Shown here piece after piece: positions 8,179 through 16,914 of a DNA stretch of 64,000 nt. The notes below the pieces were generated by a model, which saw only the letters and a program-made list of their open reading frames with translations, had not been told where the DNA came from and made no database searches. The stretch lies in contig JANYGI010000176.1 of the NCBI GenBank assembly GCA_025362495.1, positions 47,533-111,532 of the forward strand, in the 5' to 3' direction. A program made the position numbers and the translations under genes. Position 1 is the stretch's first letter. Every line of letters starts with the position of its first letter. The DNA is from Byssovorax sp. GTDB lineage: Bacteria; Myxococcota_A; Polyangia; Polyangiales; Polyangiaceae.

Positions 8179-9630
8179 ATGCGAACAACTCGCGCTTTGA
8201 TCGTCTCGGCTGCGTTCCTCGCGATGATCGGCGCGGGCTGCGCGCCCGCGAGCGCTCCACCGGCCGCCGCGTTCCCCGCGAGCACCGGCGCGACGATCGC
8301 CGGCGCGCCGCCCTACCGGTACGAGGTCGCCGCCGGCCCGGCCGCCGAAGAGCTGACGATCACCGTCGATCTGCCGGCGGGTACCAGCCATCTGCGCGCT
8401 GCCCGCTCGATGCTCCCGTTCGTGCGCGACGTGAGCCTCAGCCTCAACGACGGCGTCTGGCTCCCGCTCACGGCGAGCAACGGCGGCTTCGATCTCGTCG
8501 GCTGCGACCGCGCCCCGTGCCGCGCGCGCTACCGCGTCTTGCTCGGCGATTGCGCGCGAACCCTCGACGATCGCGACACCGCCGAGGTCCGCCGCGGCGC
8601 CGTCCTGGCGCCCTCGTCCACGTGGCTCCTCAAGCCCGGCCGGCCGCTCGCCGACGATCGCTTTCGCCTCCATGTCACGACGTCGCCGGGCGTCAACTAC
8701 GTCAACGGCCTGTTCAATGCGAAGGGCGCGCCCGACACCCAGGAGGGGCACCTCGGCGATCTCGAGGGCTCGCCCTACGCGGCGTTCGGCCTCGCGACGT
8801 CGAAGCGCGTGGATCTCCCCGAGGGCGATCTCACGATCGCCATGAGCACCGGCGAGCCGAAGCTCGGTCGCGAGGCGGTCGAGCAGTGGATCGAGGTCCG
8901 CGCGCGGGCCGTCGCGTCGTATTACGGCCGCTTCCCCGCGCCTCACGCCGCGCTGCTCGTGCTGTTCACCGAGGGCCGCGATCTCGGCGGCGGCTCGACG
9001 ATGGGCTCCGGCGGCGCGTCGGTGATGGTCTCGCTCGGCGAGCGCTCCACGGCCGCGGCGCTCGCCGACGACTGGATCCTGGTGCACGAGCTCGTCCACG
9101 TCTCGTTCCCCAACGTGGGCAGCCCGTGGGTGGAAGAGGGCCTCGCGTCCTACGTCGAGCCGCTGATCCGCGTGCGCGCGGGCCTGATCGATCCCGACGA
9201 GGTCTACCGCGATCTGATCGAGGGCCTCCCGCAGGGCCAGCCGCAGCCCGGCGATCGCGGCCTCGATCACACCGACACCTGGGGCCGTCGCTACTGGGGC
9301 GGCGCGCTCTACTGGTTCCTCGCCGACATCGCGATCCGCAAGAGCACCAGCAACGCTCACTCGCTCGACGACGCGCTCCGTCGTATCGTCGCGCAGGGCG
9401 GCAACGTTGGCGTGACGTGGACCGTCGATCGCACGCTGGAAGAAGGCGATCGCGACGCCGACGGCACGGTGCTGCGCGCTCTCCGGCACCAGCTCGGCGA
9501 CTCGCCGGTCACCACCGATCTCGAGGCAATCTGGAACGAGCTCGGCGTCCACCTCGTCAAGGGGAAGATCGTCTACGACGACACGGCGCCCCTCGCGGCG
9601 ATCCGCAAGAGCATCAACGCGCGTCGCTGA
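8179..9630 (+). CDS. Lipoprotein with HEXXH zinc-peptidase motif (M61/M1-like gluzincin)
   Basis: Predicted exported lipoprotein of 483 aa. The signal peptide MRTTRALIVSAAFLAMIGAGC ends in a lipobox. An in-frame GTG at 8167 is an alternative start, because the GGGAG before the ATG is very close. The N-terminal third resembles the beta-rich region of M61 peptidases. The active-site helix reads ILVHELVHVSFP (His about 303 and 307, catalytic Glu 304), and WVEEGLASYVEP supplies the likely third zinc ligand near residue 320. This is the gluzincin arrangement, so a peptidase acting in the envelope is likely. It converges on the next gene with only seven bases between stops. Family level is inferred from motifs only. 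Confidence 0.8.
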   Translation: MRTTRALIVSAAFLAMIGAGCAPASAPPAAAFPASTGATIAGAPPYRYEVAAGPAAEELTITVDLPAGTSHLRAARSMLPFVRDVSLSLNDGVWLPLTASNGGFDLVGCDRAPCRARYRVLLGDCARTLDDRDTAEVRRGAVLAPSSTWLLKPGRPLADDRFRLHVTTSPGVNYVNGLFNAKGAPDTQEGHLGDLEGSPYAAFGLATSKRVDLPEGDLTIAMSTGEPKLGREAVEQWIEVRARAVASYYGRFPAPHAALLVLFTEGRDLGGGSTMGSGGASVMVSLGERSTAAALADDWILVHELVHVSFPNVGSPWVEEGLASYVEPLIRVRAGLIDPDEVYRDLIEGLPQGQPQPGDRGLDHTDTWGRRYWGGALYWFLADIAIRKSTSNAHSLDDALRRIVAQGGNVGVTWTVDRTLEEGDRDADGTVLRALRHQLGDSPVTTDLEAIWNELGVHLVKGKIVYDDTAPLAAIRKSINARR

Positions 9631-9637
9631 AGGGCGC

Positions 9638-11401
9638 TCAGCAGATCGAGTCGATGCGCTCGATCCCCTTGCGCGACACCACCATCCGCAGGCGATGCCA
9701 GGGCGAATCGGATCCGCTCGTTGACAGGCGGTACACGACGTTGATGTTGTAGACGCGGCGCGCGGTGGCCGAGTAGACGCGGGCGTCGCCGGGATCGGCG
9801 AAGACGATCTTGCGGTTGGGATCGTCGGTGTGCGAGAGCCACCGGCGCAGGTTGAGGCGGAAGATCTCGGTCATCATGGGGAAGTCCCCGTTCTCGGCGC
9901 CCTTCGGCTGCGCGGCGACCGAGACCGTCTTGTGGTGCCAGAGGACGCGCTCGGGGCGCGCGTGCTCTTCGAGCGGGTGCTCACGAGTGACGCGGCGCCT
10001 GGCGAGGACCTCGGGCGGGAGCGTGGTGAACGGGAGGAACGCCGCTCGCTCGTGCACGCGACCGACGCGCCGCTCGCGCTCGCGGTCGAGGATCGCCCAC
10101 TTGCGATCGGGGAAGCGCCGCGCGATCCAGCCGGCGAACACGTTCTGCAGGAAGGCCTTGAGGCGGTCTTTCACGGCGTAGGCGATGACGACGACGACGG
10201 CGTAACGGAAGAAGCTCTCGGTCATCGGCGTGGCGCGGAAGCCGGCCGCGAGGGCGAAGGCCATCGCCACGGCGGCGGCGAACGCATAGAGCGTGTGCAC
10301 CACCCAGGCGGCGGCCTCGTGCACTTCGAGCGAGAGCCAGAGCACCGACGAGGTGAAGCGCTTGAGCACGTGGCGGCGGAACTCGAGGTGCTCGATGTCG
10401 CGCTCGGAGGCGTCGGCCGAGCCTACCGATCCGTAGCCGCGGGCGCGGCGGTGACGGGCCTGCTCGACGGCGTGCGCCGCCAGCGGCTCGGCGTACCCGC
10501 GGAGGGCGGGGAAGGTCCGCGCGCGGTTCTCGACGGCGATCCCCATCGTCGCGCAGAGGGTCTCGAGGACCATCGAGACGTCTTCGTCGGTCCACCGCGC
10601 GGCGATGCGCGCCTCTTCCGGGAGCGGCAGCGCGGCGGTCTCGTCGATCAGCGCTCGCAGCGCGCCGGCGACGGCGCTGCACGTCGCGACGAAGGGCCCG
10701 ACGAGGGCGCGCAGGCGCTCGGGCGAGGGCTCGGTCGATGCGATCTCGCGCTCGATTTCTCGCATGGATGAGACGCCGGCCGCGCGCACGAGGCACGCGT
10801 AGAGGCGGAGCCGCTGCATCGCCGCGGCGGACTCGGCCGACCCGTCGCTCGCGTCCGCCGACGCGCGCAGGGCGGCGCGGGTGCGCGCGAGCGGCCCGTC
10901 GGCGCGGCGCTCCGCGAGCTGATAGAACGGGAGCTGCGGCACTGCGTAGCGCACGTACGACCAGAGATCGTCGTAGATGGCCTTCTTGTCGTAGCTGTCC
11001 TCGTGGAGGCGGAAGCTCTCGGGCAGGAAGAAGAACGCCTCCCACGTGTGCTCGCGCCGCGCCGCCGACACCGGGTAATCGATGGCGAACTCGAGGTGGG
11101 TCCGATCGTGGACGCGCCACTCGACCGGCGGATCGTCGGTGGGGCTGAGCGAGGACCGGCGCCCGAGATCACCGAAGAGAGAGGCCCAGTCGGCGACGAT
11201 CTGATCGCCGGTGATCGCGCGCAGGCGCGCCTGCGGTCGTCGCTTGCTCGTCCGCGCTGCCTGGCGCGGTTCCACCGATGGCGGCGGTTGCGAGGGCGGG
11301 ATGGAATCTGGCAGCACGGTCACGGGAACGTTACAGCTTCGTGACAAGTCGTCTTCCTGGCAAGGAATGGAAGCGCCGGCGGGCGACATTTCTCGTCCCA
11401 C
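9638..11401 (-). CDS. Conserved hypothetical protein with two C-terminal membrane helices
   Basis: Protein of up to 587 aa whose family I do not recognise. The first 50 residues are Pro/Ser/Arg-rich and may be disordered or not translated; the conserved-looking part starts near RAITGDQIVADW. A long soluble, helix-rich region follows, then two hydrophobic segments (HTLYAFAAAVAMAFALAAGF and FRYAVVVVIAYAVKD), then a basic segment and a soluble C-terminal domain ending in RKGIERIDSIC. It is likely an inner-membrane protein with large cytoplasmic parts. No good ribosome site marks the start; GTG codons near residue 25 are alternatives. The N-terminal boundary is uncertain. Confidence 0.7.
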   Translation of the reverse strand: MGREMSPAGASIPCQEDDLSRSCNVPVTVLPDSIPPSQPPPSVEPRQAARTSKRRPQARLRAITGDQIVADWASLFGDLGRRSSLSPTDDPPVEWRVHDRTHLEFAIDYPVSAARREHTWEAFFFLPESFRLHEDSYDKKAIYDDLWSYVRYAVPQLPFYQLAERRADGPLARTRAALRASADASDGSAESAAAMQRLRLYACLVRAAGVSSMREIEREIASTEPSPERLRALVGPFVATCSAVAGALRALIDETAALPLPEEARIAARWTDEDVSMVLETLCATMGIAVENRARTFPALRGYAEPLAAHAVEQARHRRARGYGSVGSADASERDIEHLEFRRHVLKRFTSSVLWLSLEVHEAAAWVVHTLYAFAAAVAMAFALAAGFRATPMTESFFRYAVVVVIAYAVKDRLKAFLQNVFAGWIARRFPDRKWAILDRERERRVGRVHERAAFLPFTTLPPEVLARRRVTREHPLEEHARPERVLWHHKTVSVAAQPKGAENGDFPMMTEIFRLNLRRWLSHTDDPNRKIVFADPGDARVYSATARRVYNINVVYRLSTSGSDSPWHRLRMVVSRKGIERIDSIC

Positions 11402-11621
11402 CTGCGGCGCGCTGCGGCGGGGCCCGGGCCTGGATCGGGAGGTCCCTCAAGGGTCGTCGCGTCCGACGCGGCGCGGCGGCGCTCCGGGCGCGCATCCTCG
11501 GGTCATCGTCGCGACGGCGGGATCGGGTTGGAATGCGCTCGTGGCCGGGGAATGCGGCTCCGGGGCGCGCCGCGCGGCGCAGACGGCGCCATCCGCGCCG
11601 ATCTGTATTACCCTCCGGCCC

Positions 11622-12254
11622 GTGCCGCGCGCCCAGGTCGCTTTCGCTGTCCTCGCCTCTGCGATCCTGGCTCTCGGCTGCGGCGCCTCGTCGATCCCCA
11701 GCCCCAGGGAGGCCGTCGCGGCCTACGCGGACGCGGCGGCGCGGGGCGACGCCGACGCCATCTACGCGCTCATGAGCGAGGACGGGCGCCGCGCGCTCTC
11801 GCCGGCCGAGGTGCGCAAGATCGTGGCGGACGAGCGGGCCGAGCTCGCGGATCAGAGCCGCGCGGTGACGGCGCCGGGCGTGGTGGTGAAATCGAGGGCC
11901 CGCGTGCGTTACCCCGACGGCGAGGACGCGTCGCTGGTGCTCGACGATCAAGGGGTGTTTCGCGTCTCCGGCGTCGACGCGCTCCCCGCGGGCGCGCGCA
12001 CGCCCGAGCAGGCCCTGGAGCAGCTCCGCCGCGTGCTCGCTCGCCGCAGCTACGCGGGGCTGATGCGCGTGCTCTCGCCCGCGACGCGGAGCGCGATCGA
12101 GACCGATCTGCGATCGCTGGTGGTCGGGCTCGAGCACCCCGAAGGCCTCGAAGTCCTGGTTGCGGGCGACTCGGCCACGGTGCAGATCCCCGGCGGGCAC
12201 GAGGTGAAGCTCAAGCGCGAAGGGACGAGCTGGCACGTGGAGGACTTCGATTGA
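11622..12254 (+). CDS. NTF2-like lipoprotein
   Basis: Small predicted lipoprotein, 210 aa from a GTG. The lipobox is AILALGCGAS. The mature protein begins PREAVAAYADAAARGDADAIYALMSEDGRRAL, the helical opening typical of NTF2-like/SnoaL-like lipoproteins, and appears to contain a second, similar half beginning TPEQALEQLRRVLARRSYAGLM. Both halves place a short catalytic-style cone opening but no clear catalytic residues, so a binding or chaperone role is more plausible than enzyme activity. Its stop overlaps the TTG start of the DUF4159 gene by four bases. The upstream 220 bases (11402-11621) form the divergent region with the gene at 11401, where I saw no clear promoter. Confidence 0.75.
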   Translation: MPRAQVAFAVLASAILALGCGASSIPSPREAVAAYADAAARGDADAIYALMSEDGRRALSPAEVRKIVADERAELADQSRAVTAPGVVVKSRARVRYPDGEDASLVLDDQGVFRVSGVDALPAGARTPEQALEQLRRVLARRSYAGLMRVLSPATRSAIETDLRSLVVGLEHPEGLEVLVAGDSATVQIPGGHEVKLKREGTSWHVEDFD

Positions 12255-13066
12255 AGCGGATCGCGATCGCGAACGCGGCGTGCGCGTCCTCGCCGCGCGT
12301 GAGCCGGCGCGCTGCGATCACGGCGATCTCCGCGGCCGCGGCGGCGCTCGTCACGGGGCTGCCGCGCGCGGCGCTGGCCTTCGGTGAAGAGGGCGCGTTC
12401 AACCCGCGGGTCCTGCTCACCGGCAACGCCCGCTGGGAGGGCGTGCGCACCACGGCGCCCGGCCGCTGGTCGAAGGAGCTCGCCGATCGCACCAGCGCGC
12501 CTGCGAAGCTCGGGCCCGGGACCGTGCGCGCCGACGAGCCCGCGCTGCTGGCGGAGCCCTTCGCGCTCTGGGGCGGTGACGCCGCCGTGCCCACGCTCAC
12601 CGATCGCGAGGTCAGCGGGCTCAAGCGCTTCATCGCCCTCGGCGGGGTGCTGTTCGTCGACGACTTCGCCCCGGAAAACGGGGTCTTCCTTCGATCGGTC
12701 AAGCGCGAGCTCGCGCGCGTGCTGCCCGAGGGATCGCCGATCCCCATCGGCGACGAGAACGTGATCTTCAAGTCGTTCTACCTGTTGCGGCGCGCGGTCG
12801 GGCGCGTCGAAGGGCCGGCCAAGCTCGAGGCGATCATCCGCGGCGGGCTGCCGCAGGTGATCTACTCGTCGCACGATCTGCTGGGCGCGCTGGCGCGATC
12901 GCCCTCGGGGATCCAGCCGATCGCGGTGACGCCGGGCGGCGATCGCCAGCGCGAGAAGGCCGTGCGGCTCGCGGTCAACGTCGCGATGTACGTGCTCTGC
13001 TCCAGCTACAAGGACGATCAGGTCCACGCTCCTTTCCTGATGCGTCGCCGAAAGTCCACGCCGTGA
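12251..13066 (+). CDS. DUF4159 family protein with Tat-like signal
   Basis: Predicted exported protein of 271 aa. The TTG start lies inside the previous stop (ATTGA overlap). The N-terminus contains SRRAAITAISAAAAALVTGL followed by an Ala-x-Ala site, which resembles a Tat signal. The mature part has the DUF4159 pattern: ELADRTSAP, a region around LTDREVSGLKRFIALGGVLFVDDFAPENG, and IYSSHDLLGALAR near the C-terminus. This family folds like a class I glutamine amidotransferase without an obvious nucleophile and is usually found beside VWA and membrane proteins of the Bat (aerotolerance-like) type. The next gene starts inside its stop (GTGA). The biochemical function is not established. Confidence 0.88.
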   Translation: MKRIAIANAACASSPRVSRRAAITAISAAAAALVTGLPRAALAFGEEGAFNPRVLLTGNARWEGVRTTAPGRWSKELADRTSAPAKLGPGTVRADEPALLAEPFALWGGDAAVPTLTDREVSGLKRFIALGGVLFVDDFAPENGVFLRSVKRELARVLPEGSPIPIGDENVIFKSFYLLRRAVGRVEGPAKLEAIIRGGLPQVIYSSHDLLGALARSPSGIQPIAVTPGGDRQREKAVRLAVNVAMYVLCSSYKDDQVHAPFLMRRRKSTP

Positions 13067-15330
13067 ACAAGAGCTTCGCGCTCTCGGGCGATCTCGCGCA
13101 ACCGTTCGTGATCCTGGCGTGCGCGCTCGCGGCGCTGAGCGCGGGGCTGCTGTTGCTCGAGCTGTGGCGGACGCGGCGCGCGCGCGGATCGGCGTGGCGG
13201 ATCGGCGCGACCGGGCTCCTCGCGGTGCTCGGGTTGCTCGCGGCGGTGCTGCGTCCCGTGGGGATCGTGTCGAAGGGCAGCCTCGTCGGGCCCAAGGTGA
13301 TCATCCTCGCGGATGCGTCGCGATCGATCGATTTGCCGGGGCTCGAAGGGTCGCGACGGCAGATGATCGATCGCGCCCTCGCCGAGCTCGAGAAGCGATC
13401 GGGCGAGGTGCGCTACTCGGTGCTCGCGTTCGGTGACGGGGCTCCGACGCCCGTCGACGGCGGCGGCGATCCCGCGAAGGGCGCGGCGCCGGGCAAGGGC
13501 GCACGCGCTCCATTTCACCCGCGGGCGAGGCTGAAGTCCGATCTCGGCGCGGCGCTCGAGTCGATCGCCCGCGCCGCGGACGAGCAGCCCGCGGCGGTCG
13601 TCGTGCTCTCGGACGGGCGCCTCGATCGGCCGGGCGAGACGGGCGCCGGCGAGGCCGTGAAGGCGGCGCTCGGCGCGCTCCAGGTGCCGGTGCACACGGT
13701 GTCGCTCGCGGACACGGCGCCGCGCGACGCCAGCATTCGCCGGGTCCTCGCCGCGGGCGCCGCGGTCGCGCATCAGCCGTTTTCCCTGCGGATCGAGATC
13801 GGGTGCGACGGCGGCCTCGCCTGCGGCGACGTGCCGGTGGTGGCGCGCGAGCTGCGTGAAAAGGGCGAGCCCACCGAGCTCGCGTCGGGCACGGCGCACG
13901 TCGTCGCGGGGCGCGCCACGGTCGAGCTGCCGATGACGATCGAGCGGGCGGGCGCGCGGATCCTGGAGATCTCGATCCAGGCGCCCGAGGGCGACGTCAT
14001 CCCGGAGAACGATCGCCGCTACATCACCCTCGACGTCACGCGCGATCGCGTCCGCGTCCTCCACGTGGCGGGGCGGCCGACGTACGACGTGCGCGCGCTG
14101 CGGATGTGGCTCAAGAGCGACGCGTCGGTCGACGTCGTGGCGTTCTTCATCCTGCGGACGCCGGCCGATCACGTGCAGGCCTCGTCGGACGAGCTGGCGC
14201 TGATCCCGTTCCCCGTCGACGAGCTCTTCAACGAGCACCTGCCGAGCTTCGACGCCGTCGTGCTGCAGGACTTCAACGCCGAGCCGTACGGGCTCACCAA
14301 GCACCTGCCGTCGCTCGCGCGCTACGTCGACAAGGGCGGCGGCTTGATCATGGTCGGCGGGCCCGACGCGTTCGGGCCCGGTCATTACGGCGGGACCAAG
14401 CTCGCCGACGTGCTGCCCGTCGAGCTCAGCCCGGATCGCGGTGAGCAGGGGGTGGACCTCGCGGGGTTCACGCCGCGCTTCACCGAGGCGGGGCGCGTGG
14501 CGCCGGTGCTCGCGCCCCTGCGCGCGCTCATCGGCGAGGATCTGCCGGAGATGCCCGGCGTCGACATCGTGGGCGACGCCCGGCGCGACGCGACGGTGCT
14601 GCTCGAGCACCCGACCCGCAAGACGGCGAGCGGCGCGCCGATGCCGATCCTGGCGCTGGGCGAGCACGGGAGCGGGCGGACGATGGCCCTCACCGTCGAC
14701 GGGTCGCACCGGCTGCTCTTCAGCGCCTTCGCGGCCAGCGCGGCGGGGCGGGCGCACGGGGCGTTCTGGGACGCGATGCTCGGGTGGCTGATGCGCGATC
14801 CGCGCTTCGAGCCGGCGGTGATCGACGTGCGCGGCGGGTGTGTCGCCGGCGAGGACACGACGTTGACGCTGCGTCCTTTGCCGGGGCCGAGCGGCGAAGC
14901 GACGGTGACGATTCTGCACCTCGGCAGCGGCGAGGTCGCGGCGACGTTGAAGACGCCTGTCGACGGGAGCGGCGCGGCGATCGATCTCGGAGCGGGGAAG
15001 CTCGCGGCAGGCGGGTATTCGGCCGTCGTGGAGATCGGCAAAGGCACCACCAAAGGGCCGACGACGCGGCGTGACTTCGCCTGCGAGAGCGGCGGGGACG
15101 AGTGGGCCGACTCGCGGCCTGACGAGGATCGTTTGCGGGCCATCGCCGCCGCGACGGGCGGGGTGTTCGTGCGCGCCGGCGATGCGGGGCAGCTGCCTTT
15201 GCCGGCGGCGACGCAGGTGGCGACGGAGCGGCAGGTCGCGGCGGTGCTGCCGGTGTGGGCCTGGACGACGATGGCGGCGCTGCTGCTGGGGTTGCACTGG
15301 ATCATGCGGCGGCGGGGTGGGTTGACGTAG
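13063..15330 (+). CDS. VWA/GATase-like membrane protein
   Basis: Large membrane protein of 755 aa coupled to the DUF4159 gene by a GTGA overlap. Two N-terminal membrane segments (about 12-35 and 46-66) precede a von Willebrand A-like domain with a MIDAS-type DASRS (in VIILADASRSIDLPG). A glutamine-amidotransferase-like domain follows (RVLHVAGRPTYDVRALR and GGGLIMVGGPDAFGPGHYGG). A C-terminal membrane helix ends in IMRRRGG. Proteins of this layout occur with MoxR ATPases, DUF58 and BatA in operons thought to aid envelope assembly or metal insertion. Those partners are not in this window, so here the unit is reduced to three genes. The role is inferred. Confidence 0.88.
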   Translation: MNKSFALSGDLAQPFVILACALAALSAGLLLLELWRTRRARGSAWRIGATGLLAVLGLLAAVLRPVGIVSKGSLVGPKVIILADASRSIDLPGLEGSRRQMIDRALAELEKRSGEVRYSVLAFGDGAPTPVDGGGDPAKGAAPGKGARAPFHPRARLKSDLGAALESIARAADEQPAAVVVLSDGRLDRPGETGAGEAVKAALGALQVPVHTVSLADTAPRDASIRRVLAAGAAVAHQPFSLRIEIGCDGGLACGDVPVVARELREKGEPTELASGTAHVVAGRATVELPMTIERAGARILEISIQAPEGDVIPENDRRYITLDVTRDRVRVLHVAGRPTYDVRALRMWLKSDASVDVVAFFILRTPADHVQASSDELALIPFPVDELFNEHLPSFDAVVLQDFNAEPYGLTKHLPSLARYVDKGGGLIMVGGPDAFGPGHYGGTKLADVLPVELSPDRGEQGVDLAGFTPRFTEAGRVAPVLAPLRALIGEDLPEMPGVDIVGDARRDATVLLEHPTRKTASGAPMPILALGEHGSGRTMALTVDGSHRLLFSAFAASAAGRAHGAFWDAMLGWLMRDPRFEPAVIDVRGGCVAGEDTTLTLRPLPGPSGEATVTILHLGSGEVAATLKTPVDGSGAAIDLGAGKLAAGGYSAVVEIGKGTTKGPTTRRDFACESGGDEWADSRPDEDRLRAIAAATGGVFVRAGDAGQLPLPAATQVATERQVAAVLPVWAWTTMAALLLGLHWIMRRRGGLT

Positions 15331-15427
15331 CCGGCGGCGCGGATTGGCGCGGGGGATGAGGTGGGCGTGGTGGGCCGATCTTGGCCACTTCGGGCAGGGG
15401 ACGCGCGGGTGGGCGCCGCGGCTGCAA

Positions 15428-15465
15428 CCCCAACGTGGGACGGTTTCAACCCCAACGTGGGACGG
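15428..15465. repeat. Two tandem copies of a CCCCAACGTGGGACGG repeat, 22-base period
   Basis: Two copies of CCCCAACGTGGGACGG begin at 15428 and 15450. The first continues into GTTTCAA and the second into GCGGC. The core is nearly palindromic (CCCAACGTGGG) and identical to that of the three copies at 15778-15860. Confidence 0.9.
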
Positions 15466-15488
15466 GCGGCGTCGCGATCGCCTGGTAT

Positions 15489-15686
15489 CCTCAGGGACAG
15501 CAGGCCGTACCCTGATTCACGGCCGTGGGTATCCGCCGCCACGCGCGCCGGGGTCCCAGGTGGCAACATGAGCCATCCCGGACCTCCACCGGCGCGGTCC
15601 CTGGCTCCAATTTCGCGTAGCCCACCTGGCTCGCGGCCCCGTCCCGCATTGCTCGCGGTCTCGTCCCACGTGGCTCGACGGGGTGT
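15489..15686. repeat. Diverged 22-base tandem repeat field
   Basis: Units starting at 15555, 15577, 15599, 15621, 15643 and 15665 are each exactly 22 bases and start with CCC. Weaker units may extend back to about 15489 in the same phase. The last four resemble one another most: CCCACCTGGCTCGCGG, CCCGCATTGCTCGCGG and CCCACGTGGCTCGACGG. The core CCCACGTGG is related to the core of the flanking repeats, suggesting common descent. Confidence 0.65.
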
Positions 15687-15777
15687 CCGTGCCGTCTCCA
15701 CCCGTCCTCCCCCCGCGGTCGGCGCAGGCACGAAGCGCCCGGCCTCGCCGCCCTTTTACGATCCCCAGGGTGCCGAT

Positions 15778-15860
15778 CCCCAACGTGGGACGGTTTCCTC
15801 GGCCAACCCCAACGTGGGACGGTTTCCTCGACCAACCCCAACGTGGGACGGTTTCCTCCC
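15778..15860. repeat. Three tandem copies of a 29-base repeat upstream of the diguanylate cyclase
   Basis: Copies begin at 15778, 15807 and 15836, exactly 29 bases apart. Each starts CCCCAACGTGGGACGGTTTC and continues CTCG or CTCC; the first two finish with (G/A)CCAA. The last copy ends about 50 bases before the cyclase ATG. The near-palindromic core and regular spacing would suit protein binding, but a dispersed repeat family is equally possible. Confidence 0.9.
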
Positions 15861-15912
15861 CGACCGACCGCCGAACCCTCCCGCCCCCGCCCCGGTGTAC
15901 CATCCCCGCCGC

Positions 15913-16902
15913 ATGCCCGAGTTCACGCGCTCCGAAGCCAAATCCCTCTCCACCTGCGTGGACCGCTTCACCGCGTCGTTCCAGCGCGACGTCGCCGAGG
16001 TCATCGCCGGCCAGTTCCGTGGCATCCAGCCGGCCGACATCGCCGAGCTCATCGGCCAGCTCAGCCTCCTCAACCGCCAGCTCGACAGCCCGCACAAGCC
16101 CGTCGCCGTCCACGACGGCCATCGCGGCCTCCTCAAGCGCGTCCTCGTCGACCAGCGCCGCGAGCAGGCCGAGGCCATCGACGTCCCGCTCCAGAAGGCC
16201 GTCGACGCTCAGCTCATCAAGCTCCTCCGCCGCGACCTCGTCTCCCTCGAGTACCTCATGGCCGCCCCCTGGTTCCAGGAAACGCAGGCCCTCCGCGTCC
16301 CCTCGCTCACGGACTACCTCTCGATTCGCCACGCCGAGGCCGCGCAGCCCTCGCCGCTCACCCTCCTGCCCCGCGAGTACGACGAGAAATTCCACATCCT
16401 CGAGGCACCGTCGCTCTTCCTCCCCGATCTCGCGCATTACCGTAAACGCGCGAGCTTTCGCGGCGCCCCCATCGCCGTCGCCTACCTCGACATCGACGAC
16501 TTCAAGGCCTTCAACACCCGCTACACCGAGACCATCGTCGACCTCGAGCTCCTTGCCCCCTTCATGGAGGCCATCGAGGCTCACGTCTTCTCGCACGGCC
16601 ACGCCTACCGCTTCGGCGGCGACGAGTACGTGCTCACCTTGCCAAACATGGAGCGTGACTGGGCGATAACGTTCCTCCGCGCCCTCCAGGCCCGGATCGC
16701 CGCCACCTCGTATCGAGGCATCGAGCGCGGCCCGACGATCTCGATTGGCCTCGTCGTCCTCGACGTCGACTGCTTCCTCACCGATCGCGAGGTGCAAGCC
16801 CGCGCGAACTCCGCGAAGAATCACGCCAAGGTGCAGGAGAAAGGGCGGATCGCGACGTTCGAAGGGGTGCTGTTCCGCGACGCCGATCTCACGCTGGCGT
16901 GA
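15913..16902 (+). CDS. Diguanylate cyclase (GGDEY type)
   Basis: Predicted cytoplasmic enzyme that makes cyclic di-GMP from two GTP, 329 aa from the ATG at 15913. The N-terminal 170 residues are helical with no recognisable sensor family. The C-terminal GGDEF domain has the metal-binding strand VAYLDIDDFKAFN, the active-site loop RFGGDEYVLTLP (GGDEY at about 235-239, an accepted GGDEF variant), and a final ISIGLVVLD strand. I see no RxxD inhibitory site just before the loop, so product feedback inhibition may be absent. The gene follows the repeat field and converges on the Uma2-like gene 12 bases away. Activity is likely, but the input signal is unknown. Confidence 0.85.
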   Translation: MPEFTRSEAKSLSTCVDRFTASFQRDVAEVIAGQFRGIQPADIAELIGQLSLLNRQLDSPHKPVAVHDGHRGLLKRVLVDQRREQAEAIDVPLQKAVDAQLIKLLRRDLVSLEYLMAAPWFQETQALRVPSLTDYLSIRHAEAAQPSPLTLLPREYDEKFHILEAPSLFLPDLAHYRKRASFRGAPIAVAYLDIDDFKAFNTRYTETIVDLELLAPFMEAIEAHVFSHGHAYRFGGDEYVLTLPNMERDWAITFLRALQARIAATSYRGIERGPTISIGLVVLDVDCFLTDREVQARANSAKNHAKVQEKGRIATFEGVLFRDADLTLA

Positions 16903-16914
16903 GCTTGCGATCGG

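Larger units (their letters stand above)
15331..15912. other. Gene-poor spacer of about 580 bases holding tandem short repeats
   Basis: This stretch separates the VWA/GATase-like gene from the diguanylate cyclase. An open frame in phase with the cyclase runs through it, but it is the unusual repeat composition that keeps it open, and no domain is visible. It contains two groups of near-identical repeats and, between them, a field of diverged 22-base units (listed separately). No transposase, tRNA or convincing promoter is seen. Confidence 0.7.

Noticed and set aside
11211..11621. Longer N-terminus for the NTF2-like lipoprotein
   Set aside because: It would bury the signal peptide 137 residues inside the protein. 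The GTG at 11622 puts the lipobox in the right place.
15426..15860. CRISPR array
   Set aside because: The repeats are spaced 22 or 29 bases with almost no spacer between them, and the intermediate units are diverged copies rather than unique spacers. No cas genes are near.
15361..15912. N-terminal extension of the diguanylate cyclase through the repeat region
   Set aside because: The frame is open only because repeats and GC-rich DNA lack stops. The translation changes composition sharply, has no domain, and the compact start at 15913 fits a helical N-terminus.
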